Positions 56,191 to 64,000 of a DNA stretch of 64,000 bases are shown here, in pieces. Source of the DNA: Mesoplasma sp. JKS002658 (lineage in GTDB: Bacteria; Bacillota_I; Bacilli_A; Mycoplasmatales; Mycoplasmataceae); contig NZ_JAKNSW010000002.1 of the NCBI RefSeq assembly GCF_023566355.1, positions 1-64,000 on the forward strand, written 5' to 3'. The notes beneath the pieces were generated by a model. That model did not search any database. It was not told the origin of the DNA and worked only from the letters and a program-made list of their open reading frames with translations. A program made the position numbers and the translations under genes. Position 1 is the stretch's first letter, and the number at the start of each line of letters is the position of its first letter.

Positions 56191-56196
56191 TAAAAT

Positions 56197-57477
56197 TTAT
56201 CCTATCTCTTTAGTGATTTTTTCTCGATATAATTCCACTCATTTTTGACTCCACTCCACTCACTGTTTAACGCGATTATAATTAATCGCTTTTAAAGGAG
56301 TATTAGCGAGGCGTTTATCCATCAAAACCATCATTTTAGTGGCGAAATTGTTTTTTGTTTCTTCTTCTGGATGATAAGCATCAATTACTGCTAAGAGATC
56401 TTTAAAAATTTGTTCATTATCACGGAATGGATATTTTCCGATATTGATTCAAACTCAACATAAAAAAATTAAATCTTCATAGTCATCACCAATTTTTGTG
56501 TGATCTCAATCAATGATTCCTACTAATTTTTGATCTTTAAAAATTACATTCATTGGTGATAAATCATCATGAACATAAACTTTACCTTGGAGTTTTGGTT
56601 TAGATAATTGGTGCATTTCTTTTAAACATTTAGCTACTTGAATAGTTGAGCTTAAAGGCATTTCTTCAACAAAATAACTCGTTTTCCCTTCAAAATAAGC
56701 AAAGATATCATTGTTATTTTCTTGACCATAATAGGTTGGTGCATAAGGAAACTTGTTTTCATTTAAGAAAGTAAGACATTGATATTCAATTTGATTATTA
56801 CTAATTTCTTTAAAGACTTTTTTATTTTGGTTGTAAACTAGACTTGCAGAAAATCCATCAGTAAAAAAGCGTTTATTAAACTTTAACTCATCAACTAGAT
56901 GATTGATTTCGCTAATTAATTTAAAAAATTCATCACTAATGTCTGGTAACACATTGAGAGAAATCAAAATAAAATTACCATAAACTTGTTCTTGATTAGA
57001 AACAAAACCATTTTCATCCAAATTTAAATCAAGAAGATTTTTCTTAGAGATAATATTTTTTAAATTTTCAACTTGTTTTTGATTAAAATCCCAAGCAAAG
57101 TTAAGAATTTTAATGACGAGATTATTTCTTTCTTTGTTACTAGTTTGGTTTGAAAGGAGTGCTTGACAAACCAAACCCAGTACTGGGTTTATGAAAATTG
57201 TTTCTAAGTTTTCTTTATTTTCTTGTTGAGTTAGTTGGTACTTGTTATCTTTTAATAATCAAGATTTTCGATAAGAAATAATCTTAAATAACGAATCAAA
57301 AATCACTGGAGTTCTGCTAATCGTTTTCAAAAAATCAGGATTAAAAATCGCTTCATTTTTTGAAAAACTTTGATTAATCATTGAGATAATAACTTCTTCA
57401 CTCCACTCTTGATAGGTAGTTGAATCATCATTTTCTAATAATAATTGGTTAAATTTTTGTTCAAAAGGCTCTCTCAT
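56197..57477 (-). CDS. Aminoglycoside/choline phosphotransferase-fold kinase with an unknown N-terminal domain
   Basis: 426 residues. The C-terminal half is an APH/choline kinase fold: VFKEISNNQIEYQCLTFL (ATP-side Lys and Glu), the catalytic VHDDLSPMNVIF (Asp and Asn) and the metal Asp in GIIDWDHTKIGD. The N-terminal 190 residues are helical and unrecognised. Choline or ethanolamine kinase activity is more likely than drug resistance in this setting, but the substrate is unknown. It is 14 nt from the HAD gene. Confidence 0.75.
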
Positions 57478-57491
57478 GTTTTAAAACGTCT

Positions 57492-58367
57492 TTAGACTTC
57501 TTCTCCGTTTAAAAGTTGTTCTAAATAATAACCAACTCCACCATCATGATTAGATTTTCAAGTAATTCCATCAGCAACAGTTTTCAAAGTATCAGATCCA
57601 TTAATCATCGCCACTCCATATCCCACAGCTGTAATCATTCGATAGTCATTCATTTGGTCTCCAAAAGCAATCACATCACGAATATCTTTGTTGTAGTATT
57701 GAGCTAGAATACAAGCAGCATTACCTTTATTTGCAATCTTATTAGTAAGAGAAATTACAGGTAATGCTTTAGAATCACGAGTTACTCCATATAGGGTGTC
57801 GGTTTGAATTTTAACTGCATCTTTAAAATCTGTTAACATTCGCATGACATCATCTTTATATTTGGCATCTTTTAATTTCAAGACAATGTTGTTTGCTGGT
57901 CCTTTTCACTTGTGGGCTGGGTCATTATAAGTAAAAGTTCCTGCTTCCATTTCGTTTAAGTGAAAGAAGTTCTCTAAATCGTCATCCTGGTTTTTCAACA
58001 TTGCTTTGTCATAATATTCCGTCATGACGTTAAGACAAGCATCGTTAATAATCGGATTATTTAAGATTTCTTTAATGATTGGTTCACTAATTGGAAATAA
58101 AATCCGTTTGAATTGACGTGCTTTGGGATCATGAATGTGGGAACCATCAAAATTGGTTAACAAAGTTGTTAAACCCAATTCTTCATATTGACGTGCACTA
58201 GCAATATATGGTCGGCCTGTAACAATACATACTTGGTGTCCGTTTTTCATTGCTTCTTTTAAAACTTCCACGGTTTTAGGATGCATTGTTTCGCCATCAT
58301 TTGTCAAAATTGTTCCGTCCAGATCGACTAAAATTAAGCGTTTCTTATTTAAATTATTTAGTTTCAT
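57492..58367 (-). CDS. Cof-type HAD-IIB phosphatase
   Basis: 291 residues. HAD motif I VDLDGTIL (nucleophile Asp), motif II VTGRP, motif III Lys region (SLTNKIANKG) and motif IV FGDQMNDYRM are present, with the HAD-IIB cap between. These phosphatases act on sugar phosphates, FMN or similar small molecules. First gene of the leftward unit with the kinase and MATE genes. Confidence 0.85.
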
Positions 58368-58380
58368 AAAAGATTCCTTT

Positions 58381-58445
58381 CCAAGAAAATACCTCTTAAT
58401 TTTAACTGATAATTCCTTTCATAACATGATCAGAGGTTTTCTATT
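58381..58445 (-). promoter_or_regulatory. Possible structured leader of the HAD operon
   Basis: On the minus strand ACCTCT (58437-58432) can pair with AGAGGT (58396-58391), enclosing a CTGAT/ATCAG pair and a short ATG-AAA-GGA frame of six codons. The 180-bp divergent gap holds no other gene. Confidence 0.3.
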
Positions 58446-58507
58446 GTCTCCTTAAAGAGTACGGGCTAAAAATCATTTTTTCTTACTATTAAAAATAAAG
58501 TTCAGGT

Positions 58508-58513
58508 TATAAT
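58508..58513 (+). promoter_or_regulatory. -10 box of the nitroreductase gene
   Basis: Perfect TATAAT 35 nt before the ATG. Confidence 0.5.
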
Positions 58514-58547
58514 GATAATTAACATATTTAGAAAGAAGGAATAAATA

Positions 58548-59198
58548 ATGAATGTTTTTGATGCGATTAAAAAAAGAAAAGCACTTAAAGCTTACAAACC
58601 TGGAACTCCAATAACTGATGAACAGTTAGATAAAATCATTGAAGCAGGAAGATTAGCTCCAACTGCTAACAACGTTCAAGACAACACTGTTATTGTCTTA
58701 CGTAGTCCTGAAGCTCGTGAAAAGTACAAGAAAGGATTACATGACTTTAACCAACAGTATGCTACCACTGGAGAAGTAATTGTAATCTTTGTAGGTGTCC
58801 CTTGAGAGATGGTTGCTAAAAATGATGGTCAATGAATTTATGATGTTGATGTCCATGAGTATGATGCTCCTGAAGAAACCAAGCGAAAAATTGTCGAAGG
58901 GGTTCTGACTTATTACAAAACCAGATCAAGTTATGCTGATGTGCTAGACATTTATTCTAGTGCAATAATGTTTGCTTATATGAGTTTAGAAGCTACCGAA
59001 TTGGGCTTTGGTACTACCCCAATGTTGGGAATTGCTAAAAATGATTTGGAAAAGATGTTGTTAGCTGATAAGTTAATTCAACCAGGACAACGGGTAAATT
59101 TAGCCTTAGCGATTGGATATGAAGATGAAGATAATGAACGAAACAAAATTCATACTCGGATTCGTATGCCCAAAGAAAAACAATTTAAGATTTTATAA
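58548..59198 (+). CDS. Nitroreductase-family flavoprotein
   Basis: 216 residues. N-terminal FMN-binding RKALKAYKPGTPITDEQL and APTANNVQ, and the C-terminal GFGTTPMLGI and LALAIGYEDE, mark the nitroreductase (NfsB-like) fold. It reduces quinones, nitro compounds or flavins with NAD(P)H. AAGAAGGAAT precedes the ATG; own promoter and terminator. Confidence 0.88.
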
Positions 59199-59203
59199 TT
59201 ATC

Positions 59204-59235
59204 AAAAAATGTAGTCAAGAATAACTACATTTTTT
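59204..59235 (+). terminator. Terminator after the nitroreductase gene
   Basis: A 12-bp stem (59204-59215 with 59224-59235) ending in a T-run. Confidence 0.8.
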
Positions 59236-59335
59236 TATCTTAAATTAGTTAGAAAATTTTCTGCTGATTTTCTTCAAAAATTACTGTCATTTCTCACCAG
59301 ATATCTATAATGAACTGTGAGAAAGGAGAGAGAAA

Positions 59336-59599
59336 ATGGATATTTCTAACAAAGATAAACAAGTTTGAGACAAAGCTAAGAGTTGTTATTGTGCCATCCA
59401 AGATTGTGCTGATAATCATAAGTTATGCGGAATTTGTGATGAAACAATGATTTATGGAGCTCATGAATCAGTACAACCAAATAGCGAATATTCTTGAAAT
59501 GTTGATCATATTATTCCTTCATCATATGGTGGTGGCGATGGTATTAACAACTTACAAGCAGTTCATGTAGATTGCAATCAAGCTAAAGCTGATCACTAA
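59336..59599 (+). CDS. Small HNH-type protein 1
   Basis: 87 residues with two TGA Trp codons. The motif order is CGIC, then WNVDHIIPSS (HNH core His), GGGDGINNLQAVH and VDCNQAK, which is the beta-beta-alpha-metal fold of HNH endonucleases; the family normally has CxxC zinc pairs. An extra CYCAIQDC lies before it. Strong AAAGGAGAG ribosome site. Almost the same layout as 59822-60094, so the two are paralogues. A nicking or nuclease function is possible but untested. Confidence 0.75.
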
Positions 59600-59625
59600 T
59601 AATCATTAGGCAAATGACACTTATC

Positions 59626-59670
59626 AATCTCTTAAGCGAATGGGACCCCTCCCTGCTTAAGAGATTTTTT
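59626..59670 (+). terminator. Terminator after HNH gene 1
   Basis: A 12-bp stem (59626-59637 with 59655-59666) with a 17-nt GC-rich loop, then a T-run. Confidence 0.75.
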
Positions 59671-59694
59671 TATTTTGCTATCTTAGGGGGGTGG

Positions 59695-59721
59695 AAGGTA
59701 GTTGTCTGCCTTAGATTTTTT
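59695..59721 (+). terminator. Second hairpin with T-run between the HNH genes
   Basis: AAGGTAG (59695-59701) pairs with CTGCCTT (59706-59712), one G-U pair, TTGT loop, followed by TTTTTT. Preceded by an unusual G-rich run (GGGGGGTGG). Confidence 0.45.
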
Positions 59722-59760
59722 CTAGAATAAGAAGTTTTTTCCTTTTTTCTGTTTGTGCAA

Positions 59761-59799
59761 ATTCTATTATATGTTTCAAAAAGAAACATATAATAGAAT
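59761..59799 (+). promoter_or_regulatory. 17-bp inverted repeat containing the promoter of HNH gene 2
   Basis: Two perfect 17-nt arms (59761-59777 and 59783-59799) separated by AAAAA. The right arm contains TATAAT (59789-59794), so a protein bound to the repeat would cover the -10. It ends 22 nt before the TTG start. Confidence 0.6.
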
Positions 59800-59821
59800 A
59801 ATAGAAAGAAGGGTTAGTTCT

Positions 59822-60094
59822 TTGAAATTATCCTCGAAGAAGAAAAAGGTTTGAAAACGCGCTAAACACTGTCATTGTAATGTTCAAGATTGTGCTCAAA
59901 ATCACCGCTTGTGTGCTTTATGTCGTCAAACCATTATTTATACTGCTTATGAAAGTAATCAACCCCATAGTGAATATGCTTGAAACATTGATCATATTAA
60001 ACCAAAATCACGGGGTGGAACTAATAAATTAAGTAATTTACAAGCAACTCACGTACGGTGCAACCTTGCAGCTGCTGATAAGCTTGATGATTAA
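59822..60094 (+). CDS. Small HNH-type protein 2
   Basis: 90 residues from a TTG start with AGAAGGG 8 nt upstream. The motifs parallel those of protein 1: CHCNVQDC, CALC, WNIDHIKPKSRGG, NKLSNLQATHV and RCNLA. A strongly basic N-terminus (KLSSKKKKVWKRAK) suits DNA contact. About half of the residues match protein 1, so it is a tandem duplication that has diverged. Its own palindromic promoter and terminator make it a separate unit. Confidence 0.72.
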
Positions 60095-60104
60095 TTAACA
60101 ATAA

Positions 60105-60130
60105 AAAAACCACCATTAACGGTGGTTTTT
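60105..60130. terminator. Bidirectional terminator after HNH gene 2
   Basis: A 10-bp perfect stem (60105-60114 with 60121-60130, 6-nt loop), A-run on the left and T-run on the right. Confidence 0.8.
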
Positions 60131-60181
60131 AACTGCAACAGCACAAGGCTGACAGTAATTATTTAAGCGCTGCATGTGCAT
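60116..60181 (-). CDS. Possible 21-residue Cys/His peptide or short transcript
   Basis: On the minus strand a -10-like TATAAT (60212-60207) and a weak AGAAAG ribosome site precede an ATG at 60181. The 21-codon frame (MHMQRLNNYCQPCAVAVKNH plus R) ends at TAA inside the bidirectional terminator. The YCQPCA part recalls YCCQACA of the metallothionein-like protein at 60857-60976. It may equally be a roughly 95-nt RNA or chance. Confidence 0.25.
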   Translation of the reverse strand: MHMQRLNNYCQPCAVAVKNHR

Positions 60182-60264
60182 CACATTCTTTCTAACTTAT
60201 ACTTTAATTATACTCTTATAATGAGATAATTAAGAGAGTTATCAAGCGTTAATTTTCACACTTT

Positions 60265-60786
60265 TTAATGACTTTTTTCTAGTTGTTGTAACCTTTGTTT
60301 TAGTGCCAATCCAGCACTAAAACCACCTAACTCCCCACTTTTACGGTTAACCCGATGACAAGGAATCATGATTAATAAGGGGTTTTTACCAACAGTGGTC
60401 GCAACATAACGCACCGCTTTGGGGTTATTGATTCTTGTGGCTAATTCAGAATAAGCAATGATTTCTTGATACTTCACTTTGGCAAGTTCTTTTCAGATGA
60501 TGATTTCTTGCTCAGAACCATAAAGTTTAAAGGGAAAGGTTAATTCCTTGATTTTTCCTTGAAAATATTGCTCAAGTTGTTCTAAGGCTTGGTCGTTAAC
60601 CAGGGTTGGTTGCTTAACCAAATTAATTGCTTCAATTTCAAAAGAGAAGTGATGATGAATTCAGGTTTTGAGTTTTTCATCAAAGTTCTCATGAGCAGAA
60701 ATATAAATAATCTGGTGATCTAACTCTAAAACTGTAAAGAGATAGTCTTCAATTCTCCGACTGTTAATAATTCATGTTGTCTTCAT
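60265..60786 (-). CDS. ogt: Methylated-DNA-[protein]-cysteine S-methyltransferase
   Basis: 173 residues. The acceptor Cys is in IMIPCHRV, preceded by the RAVRYVA-like KAVRYVATTVGKNP and followed by GGFSAGLALK. It removes O6-methyl groups from guanine in a single-use reaction. Start ATG at 60786 is chosen because the frame is open to it with TGA as Trp. Confidence 0.93.
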
Positions 60787-60825
60787 TTTTGTTCTTTTCC
60801 TTGGCGTATTCTCTTTAATTGTAAT

Positions 60826-60852
60826 AAAAAAGTTAGTCATAAGACTAACTTT
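60826..60852 (-). terminator. Terminator of the metallothionein-like gene
   Basis: A 10-bp stem (60829-60838 with 60843-60852); on the minus strand a T-run follows. Confidence 0.75.
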
Positions 60853-60856
60853 ATTG

Positions 60857-60976
60857 TTAATTTACTTGACCATCAGCACGCGCACATGCTTGACAACAAT
60901 AAGGTTTATCGTTGACCATCACAACTTCATCTGGGTGCATTGAAACACCACAATGAGTACAACTAGTTTCGTTCAT
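60857..60976 (-). CDS. Metallothionein-like small Cys protein (39 aa)
   Basis: 39 residues with C6-x2-C9, H14 and a C27-C28-x2-C31 cluster (PYCCQACA). The second cluster matches the YYCCEACA segment of the cyanobacterial SmtA metallothionein, and the CxxC pair takes the place of its first cluster, so binding of zinc or another soft metal is likely. AGAAGG lies 7 nt before the ATG and a terminator follows directly. It could also be a small zinc ribbon with another role. Confidence 0.65.
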   Translation of the reverse strand: MNETSCTHCGVSMHPDEVVMVNDKPYCCQACARADGQVN

Positions 60977-61089
60977 GAATTCACCTTCTTTCTAAAGTTA
61001 GTTCATCTCATAATCTCCCAATTATTGTACCTGGGTATAAATGCTTTTTTATGCAATTTCTAAAAGTTTCTATCCAATGAATTTAGTTT

Positions 61090-61095
61090 TATAAT
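61090..61095 (+). promoter_or_regulatory. -10 box before two small membrane genes
   Basis: TATAAT 20 nt upstream of the ATG at 61116. Confidence 0.5.
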
Positions 61096-61115
61096 ACGCC
61101 TTAGAAGTGGGGATT

Positions 61116-61229
61116 ATGAAAACAAGTGAGATCATCAGTTTATACGCCTTACTGTTCACAATTTCTTATGCTGTTTTTCTGAAATCATTAAGTTCTTTTA
61201 AAGTTAAAAGATATAATTACTTAAAATAG
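61116..61229 (+). CDS. 37-residue membrane peptide
   Basis: MKTSEIISLYALLFTISYAV then a basic tail (SFKVKRYNYLK). One short span with a positively charged end. GTGGGG is a fair ribosome site and a promoter lies right upstream. No known family. The next gene starts 18 nt later, so the two are probably co-transcribed. Confidence 0.45.
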   Translation: MKTSEIISLYALLFTISYAVFLKSLSSFKVKRYNYLK

Positions 61230-61247
61230 AAGAGAGAAATAAATAAA

Positions 61248-61652
61248 ATGGAAAATTTAAATGATGAGAGAATAGAGAAAATCTCGAATTCTTCAATCAC
61301 ACCTCAACAAGATATTAATAAGACTTTGTATGCGGTTGCTTTTGGTTTTATGATTCTAACATTGATTGCAACCGGAATTGCAGGAATTTACTTTATCATT
61401 TTTGCAGTTACTTCAACTTCATTTACCTCAACTTTTGATAAAGCAATGGTGGTGATTTATGCGATTTTTGCAGTAATTAGTTTTATTAGTTATGCTTGAA
61501 ATATTCCTTTTACAATGAAAATCAAAAAGAGTATGGAAGCACTTGAAAAACCAAGCATTGCCTTTGGAGTTTGTGTTCTAATCTTTGGAAATTTAGTTTC
61601 TGGGATTTTACTTTTGGTAGCATCCTCAACCCAACCCAAAGTAATTAGCTAG
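61248..61652 (+). CDS. Three-span membrane protein of unknown function
   Basis: 134 residues. An acidic cytoplasmic N-terminus (NDERIEKISN), spans near 28-52, 65-85 and 104-125, and a TGA Trp before the loop. Unrecognised. AGAGAAAT ribosome site, weak. Followed by a strong terminator. Confidence 0.6.
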
Positions 61653-61660
61653 AATGCGAT

Positions 61661-61691
61661 AAAAAAGCAGATTTTAATAATCTGCTTTTTT
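61661..61691. terminator. Bidirectional terminator
   Basis: A 13-bp perfect stem (61661-61673 with 61679-61691) between convergent genes; it overlaps the stop of the leftward gene. Confidence 0.85.
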
Positions 61692-62019
61692 ATACCTCTT
61701 CACTCTCTTCTTGATTATTTTCTTTATCTTTCATTGCTTGGAGTAATTCTTGATTTTGCTTCAATAAGTCCTTGATTATTTGACCGTCATTTTGTTTACG
61801 AACAGTTTCTTGATTGGTGATTATTTTTTCATATCGTTCATCTTTTACTGATTCACTAGATTTATGTAGACAGATTAACCCGATTATTAATCCAATCAAG
61901 GCAGAACCTAAAAAACATAAAACCAAACCAACCGAATTATTATTGCTACACATAACAGCTCCTCCGATTGTGAAACCTAAAGTTCAAATTACTGCAACTA
62001 TTACAATTAAAATTATCAT
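61690..62019 (-). CDS. Two-span membrane protein with a coiled-coil tail
   Basis: 109 residues from the ATG at 62019, which has AAGGA 9 nt upstream; reading through a TGA Trp recovers the first span. Spans near 1-22 and 33-50, then a charged coiled-coil tail ending NNQEESEEV. Later ATGs would remove the first span. No family recognised. Its promoter region contains an AAT repeat. Confidence 0.55.
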
Positions 62020-62060
62020 ATTATTCATCCTTATCATTTATTGTTTACAACAACAATAGT

Positions 62061-62097
62061 AATAATAATAATAATAATCAGTGTCAATGTTTGACAC
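62061..62097 (-). repeat. (AAT)6 repeat within a promoter, next to an inverted TTGACA pair
   Basis: Six AAT units (62061-62078) lie between a minus-strand -35 TTGACA (62087-62082) and a TATTAC/TACTAT -10 (62064-62056) that would drive 61690-62019. GTGTCAA/TTGACAC (62081-62087 with 62091-62097) also places a TTGACA on the plus strand. Repeat tracts at promoters are a known route of phase variation in Mollicutes. Confidence 0.5.
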
Positions 62098-62217
62098 AAA
62101 ATTGAGCAAGTTTTGATAGGTATAATTCATTCAGATAATTTAAGAAGATTAGATTGTTGTTTTATGTTTTTTATTTCGGAATGAAGTATTATCTAAGTAA
62201 GAAAAGTGGGCGATATT

Positions 62218-62555
62218 ATGAATTTTAAAAAAGATGACAAAGTTTTAAAGTTAGTGAAGTATATTGGCAAAAATTATGATGTACAAAGTCAGGTGAAGAT
62301 GCAAAAAATCTTGTATTTTTTGAATATAGATTTTTACAGAAAATATAATCGGTTCTTGGAAATATAAATTTCATCATTACCAATAATTTCCATAAATGCT
62401 TGTAATTCTGGTGGTTCTTGATTTCACTGGTCATAATCAAGACGCGGATTTTAAAACAAAAAATAGAAGAAGCCTATCAAATTAAAATTGATAAAGATAA
62501 AAATCCTGACAATAGTGTGCTATACAGAAGTAGAAATTCTGAGTGCAGATTTTAA
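62218..62555 (+). pseudogene. Broken Panacea-domain (DUF4065-like) gene with an inverted middle
   Basis: From ATG 62218 a 49-codon frame reads KLVKYIGKNYD, then VKMQKILYFLNIDFY, a fair match to the start of Panacea (SocA-like) proteins, antitoxin-type adaptors. It stops at 62365. The next part is protein-like only on the minus strand (LDYDQWNQEPPELQAFMEII, then GNDEIYIS). After about 62455 the plus strand is coding-like again (KQKIEEAYQIKIDKDKNP) to TAA 62553-62555. This fits an inversion inside a former gene. Confidence 0.5.
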
Positions 62556-62571
62556 TTAAGAAAATATATTA

Positions 62572-62609
62572 AAAAATACCAAGTGTTTAAAAAAATGCTT
62601 GGTATTTTT
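62572..62609 (+). terminator. Terminator
   Basis: A 12-bp stem (62572-62583 with 62598-62609) with a 14-nt loop and a T-run in the right arm. Confidence 0.7.
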
Positions 62610-62733
62610 CGTTAGTATAAATCCAAATTTTATTTTTCCCTATCAGACAGAAAATAAGTTATGTAGTAAAATAAGAATATGATATTTAATCATTAAGATG
62701 ATTTAAATCATTGCTTAATAGGGGAGACTTAAT

Positions 62734-64000
62734 ATGATTCAGGAAAGGAATTTAGAGGAAAATTTTGCCTCTAAATTAGAAGAGAGTGGTTGAATAAAAT
62801 TAGATGACATTAGCCGAGATAATGGCAAGTTAACTAGTGTAGTTGATACCAAACTTTTAAAGAAGAAAATTATTCAAATAAATGATATTTCTGAAAAACT
62901 GGCAGACAAAGCACTTTTAGAGATTCGTAAACAAAATGCTTCTTCATACCAAGAATTGGCTTTTTTGGGGTGACAATTATTAACAAATGGAGTTAAGGTT
63001 ATTGACGATGAAAGTAATAATCTTACCAAAACTATTCGCTTAATTTCTCCTTATTCTGCTCAGAACACTTATCATTATGTCCGTCAATTTAAAATTGAAA
63101 GTCTTAATAATAACGAAAAACGAATTCCTGACATTGTTTTATTTGTTAACGGATTACCTGTAGTAGTGATCGAACTAAAGAGCACTTTAGCAGAAGAAAA
63201 ACTTGATGATGCTTTTAACCAAAACCAATCACTAAAAACTTTTGCTCCCGAATTGTGAAAGTTTAATATTTTAAACATTGTTGCTAGTGATACAACGCTG
63301 TGTTATGGATCAATTAGTTCTAGTTATAAACGCATGGCTAAAATTAAAGGTTATAAAACCAGAGAGAGTCAAGAAGGGATTGATTATCTTCTCCATCCGA
63401 ATAATCTTTTTAGTTTTATTGAACTTTATTCTTACTATTCTCAAGAACAAAACGAACAAATTAAATATATTGCTGCTCCTCATCAAATTGAAGCAGTGAA
63501 AAAAACAATGCAACATTTGGATGCTAATGCTAGTGATCCTGTTAAAGGTGGAGTGATTTGGCACACTCAGGGTTCTGGTAAGTCAGTGACCATGGTTTTT
63601 TTAACTAGAGCAATTTTAAACACTTATAAAAAAGCAACCATCCTGTTAGTAACTGATCGAACTGAACTTGATGACCAACTTTATACCCGCTTTGCAAAAG
63701 CAGCTAATTACTTGAATAATACCCCGGTGCAAATTCAATCTCGTCAAGATTTAATTAATCAACTTGATCAGAAGAAAAACTTTGGGATTTATTTCACAAC
63801 GATTCAAAAATTTGGTGATCAAGTCCAGGGTGGTTTATCACAACGTGATGATATTTTTGTGTTGGTTGATGAAGCTCACCGCACCCAAAACAACTTAAGT
63901 TTTGACTGACAAGTGAACAAAGAAACCAGAGAATTAATTGAAAAATTTGGTTATGCTACTTATATGCGCAATGCTTTTCCCAACGCTCATTTTGTCGCTT
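62734..64000 (+). CDS. hsdR: Type I restriction enzyme R subunit, N-terminal part (runs off the window)
   Basis: 422 codons visible, TGA as Trp. The nuclease core has PD in RIPDIVLFVNG and ELK in VVVIELKSTL (about residues 131-150). The helicase motor begins with AAPHQIEAVKK, Walker A WHTQGSGKSVTM and the DEAH box VLVDEAHRTQ. HsdR cuts foreign DNA after ATP-driven translocation, with HsdM and HsdS expected beyond the edge. GGGGAG precedes the ATG by 8 nt. Confidence 0.93.

Noticed and set aside
56197-57477. Antibiotic-resistance aminoglycoside kinase
   Set aside because: Only the general kinase fold is visible; the operon with HAD and MATE genes and the N-terminal domain do not point to drug resistance.
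63310-63564. Minus-strand frames inside hsdR
   Set aside because: They are shadows of the restriction gene, whose motifs fix the coding strand.

Overview
The window is Mollicutes chromosomal DNA. It is AT-rich, and essentially every long gene is readable only if TGA is tryptophan (genetic code 4); one example is the TGA-Trp just before the stop of rpsG. Gene order, signal peptides of the MRKILTILAAVGL type and the mix of household and small secreted genes suggest the Spiroplasma/Entomoplasma/mycoides branch. That placement is inference; no rRNA or tRNA lies in the window to test it.

Layout. 1-12.3 kb is an accessory surface and sugar region. It holds the tail of a repeat surface protein, an MBL hydrolase, a secreted M60-type metallopeptidase, a lipoprotein with a RecB-like nuclease domain, a secreted GH32-like glycosidase, and a convergent four-gene ABC sugar importer. 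Two of the secreted genes share a roughly 205-bp promoter/leader, with a possible third copy. 12.6-17.4 kb is household: gltX, an HD phosphohydrolase, rpoE (delta) and pyrG. 17.5-29.6 kb is a citrate-to-acetoin island: a 2-hydroxycarboxylate transporter fused to a very long coiled coil, citDEFXC, citG on the opposite strand, then a KDPG-aldolase-family gene, alsS and alsD behind a leader that ends in a terminator-like hairpin. The proposed flow is citrate import, cleavage to acetate and oxaloacetate, decarboxylation to pyruvate (possibly by the aldolase-family enzyme), acetolactate, acetoin.

29.6-46.2 kb holds fba, rpmE, an ABC-ATPase-like protein lacking its P-loop, nrnA, prfA-prmC, tsaC, cls and a run of unrecognised conserved proteins. 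46.3-50.7 kb is the str operon (rpsL, rpsG, fusA, tuf) with a hairpin-rich tuf leader. 50.8-59.2 kb has pepA, a thioredoxin-fold protein without CXXC, pepF, a MATE transporter, an APH-type kinase, a Cof-type HAD phosphatase and a nitroreductase. 59.3-64 kb is a small-gene region: two tandem HNH proteins, ogt, a 39-residue metallothionein-like protein, small membrane proteins, a promoter carrying an AAT repeat, a broken Panacea-type (DUF4065) gene with an inverted middle, and the start of a type I restriction subunit hsdR that runs off the edge.

The most unusual items are the coiled-coil/citrate-transporter fusion, the surface-anchored RecB-like nuclease, the shared leaders of secreted proteins, the structured eda leader and the P-loop-less ABC protein. 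Function calls rest on reading motifs; no database search was possible.
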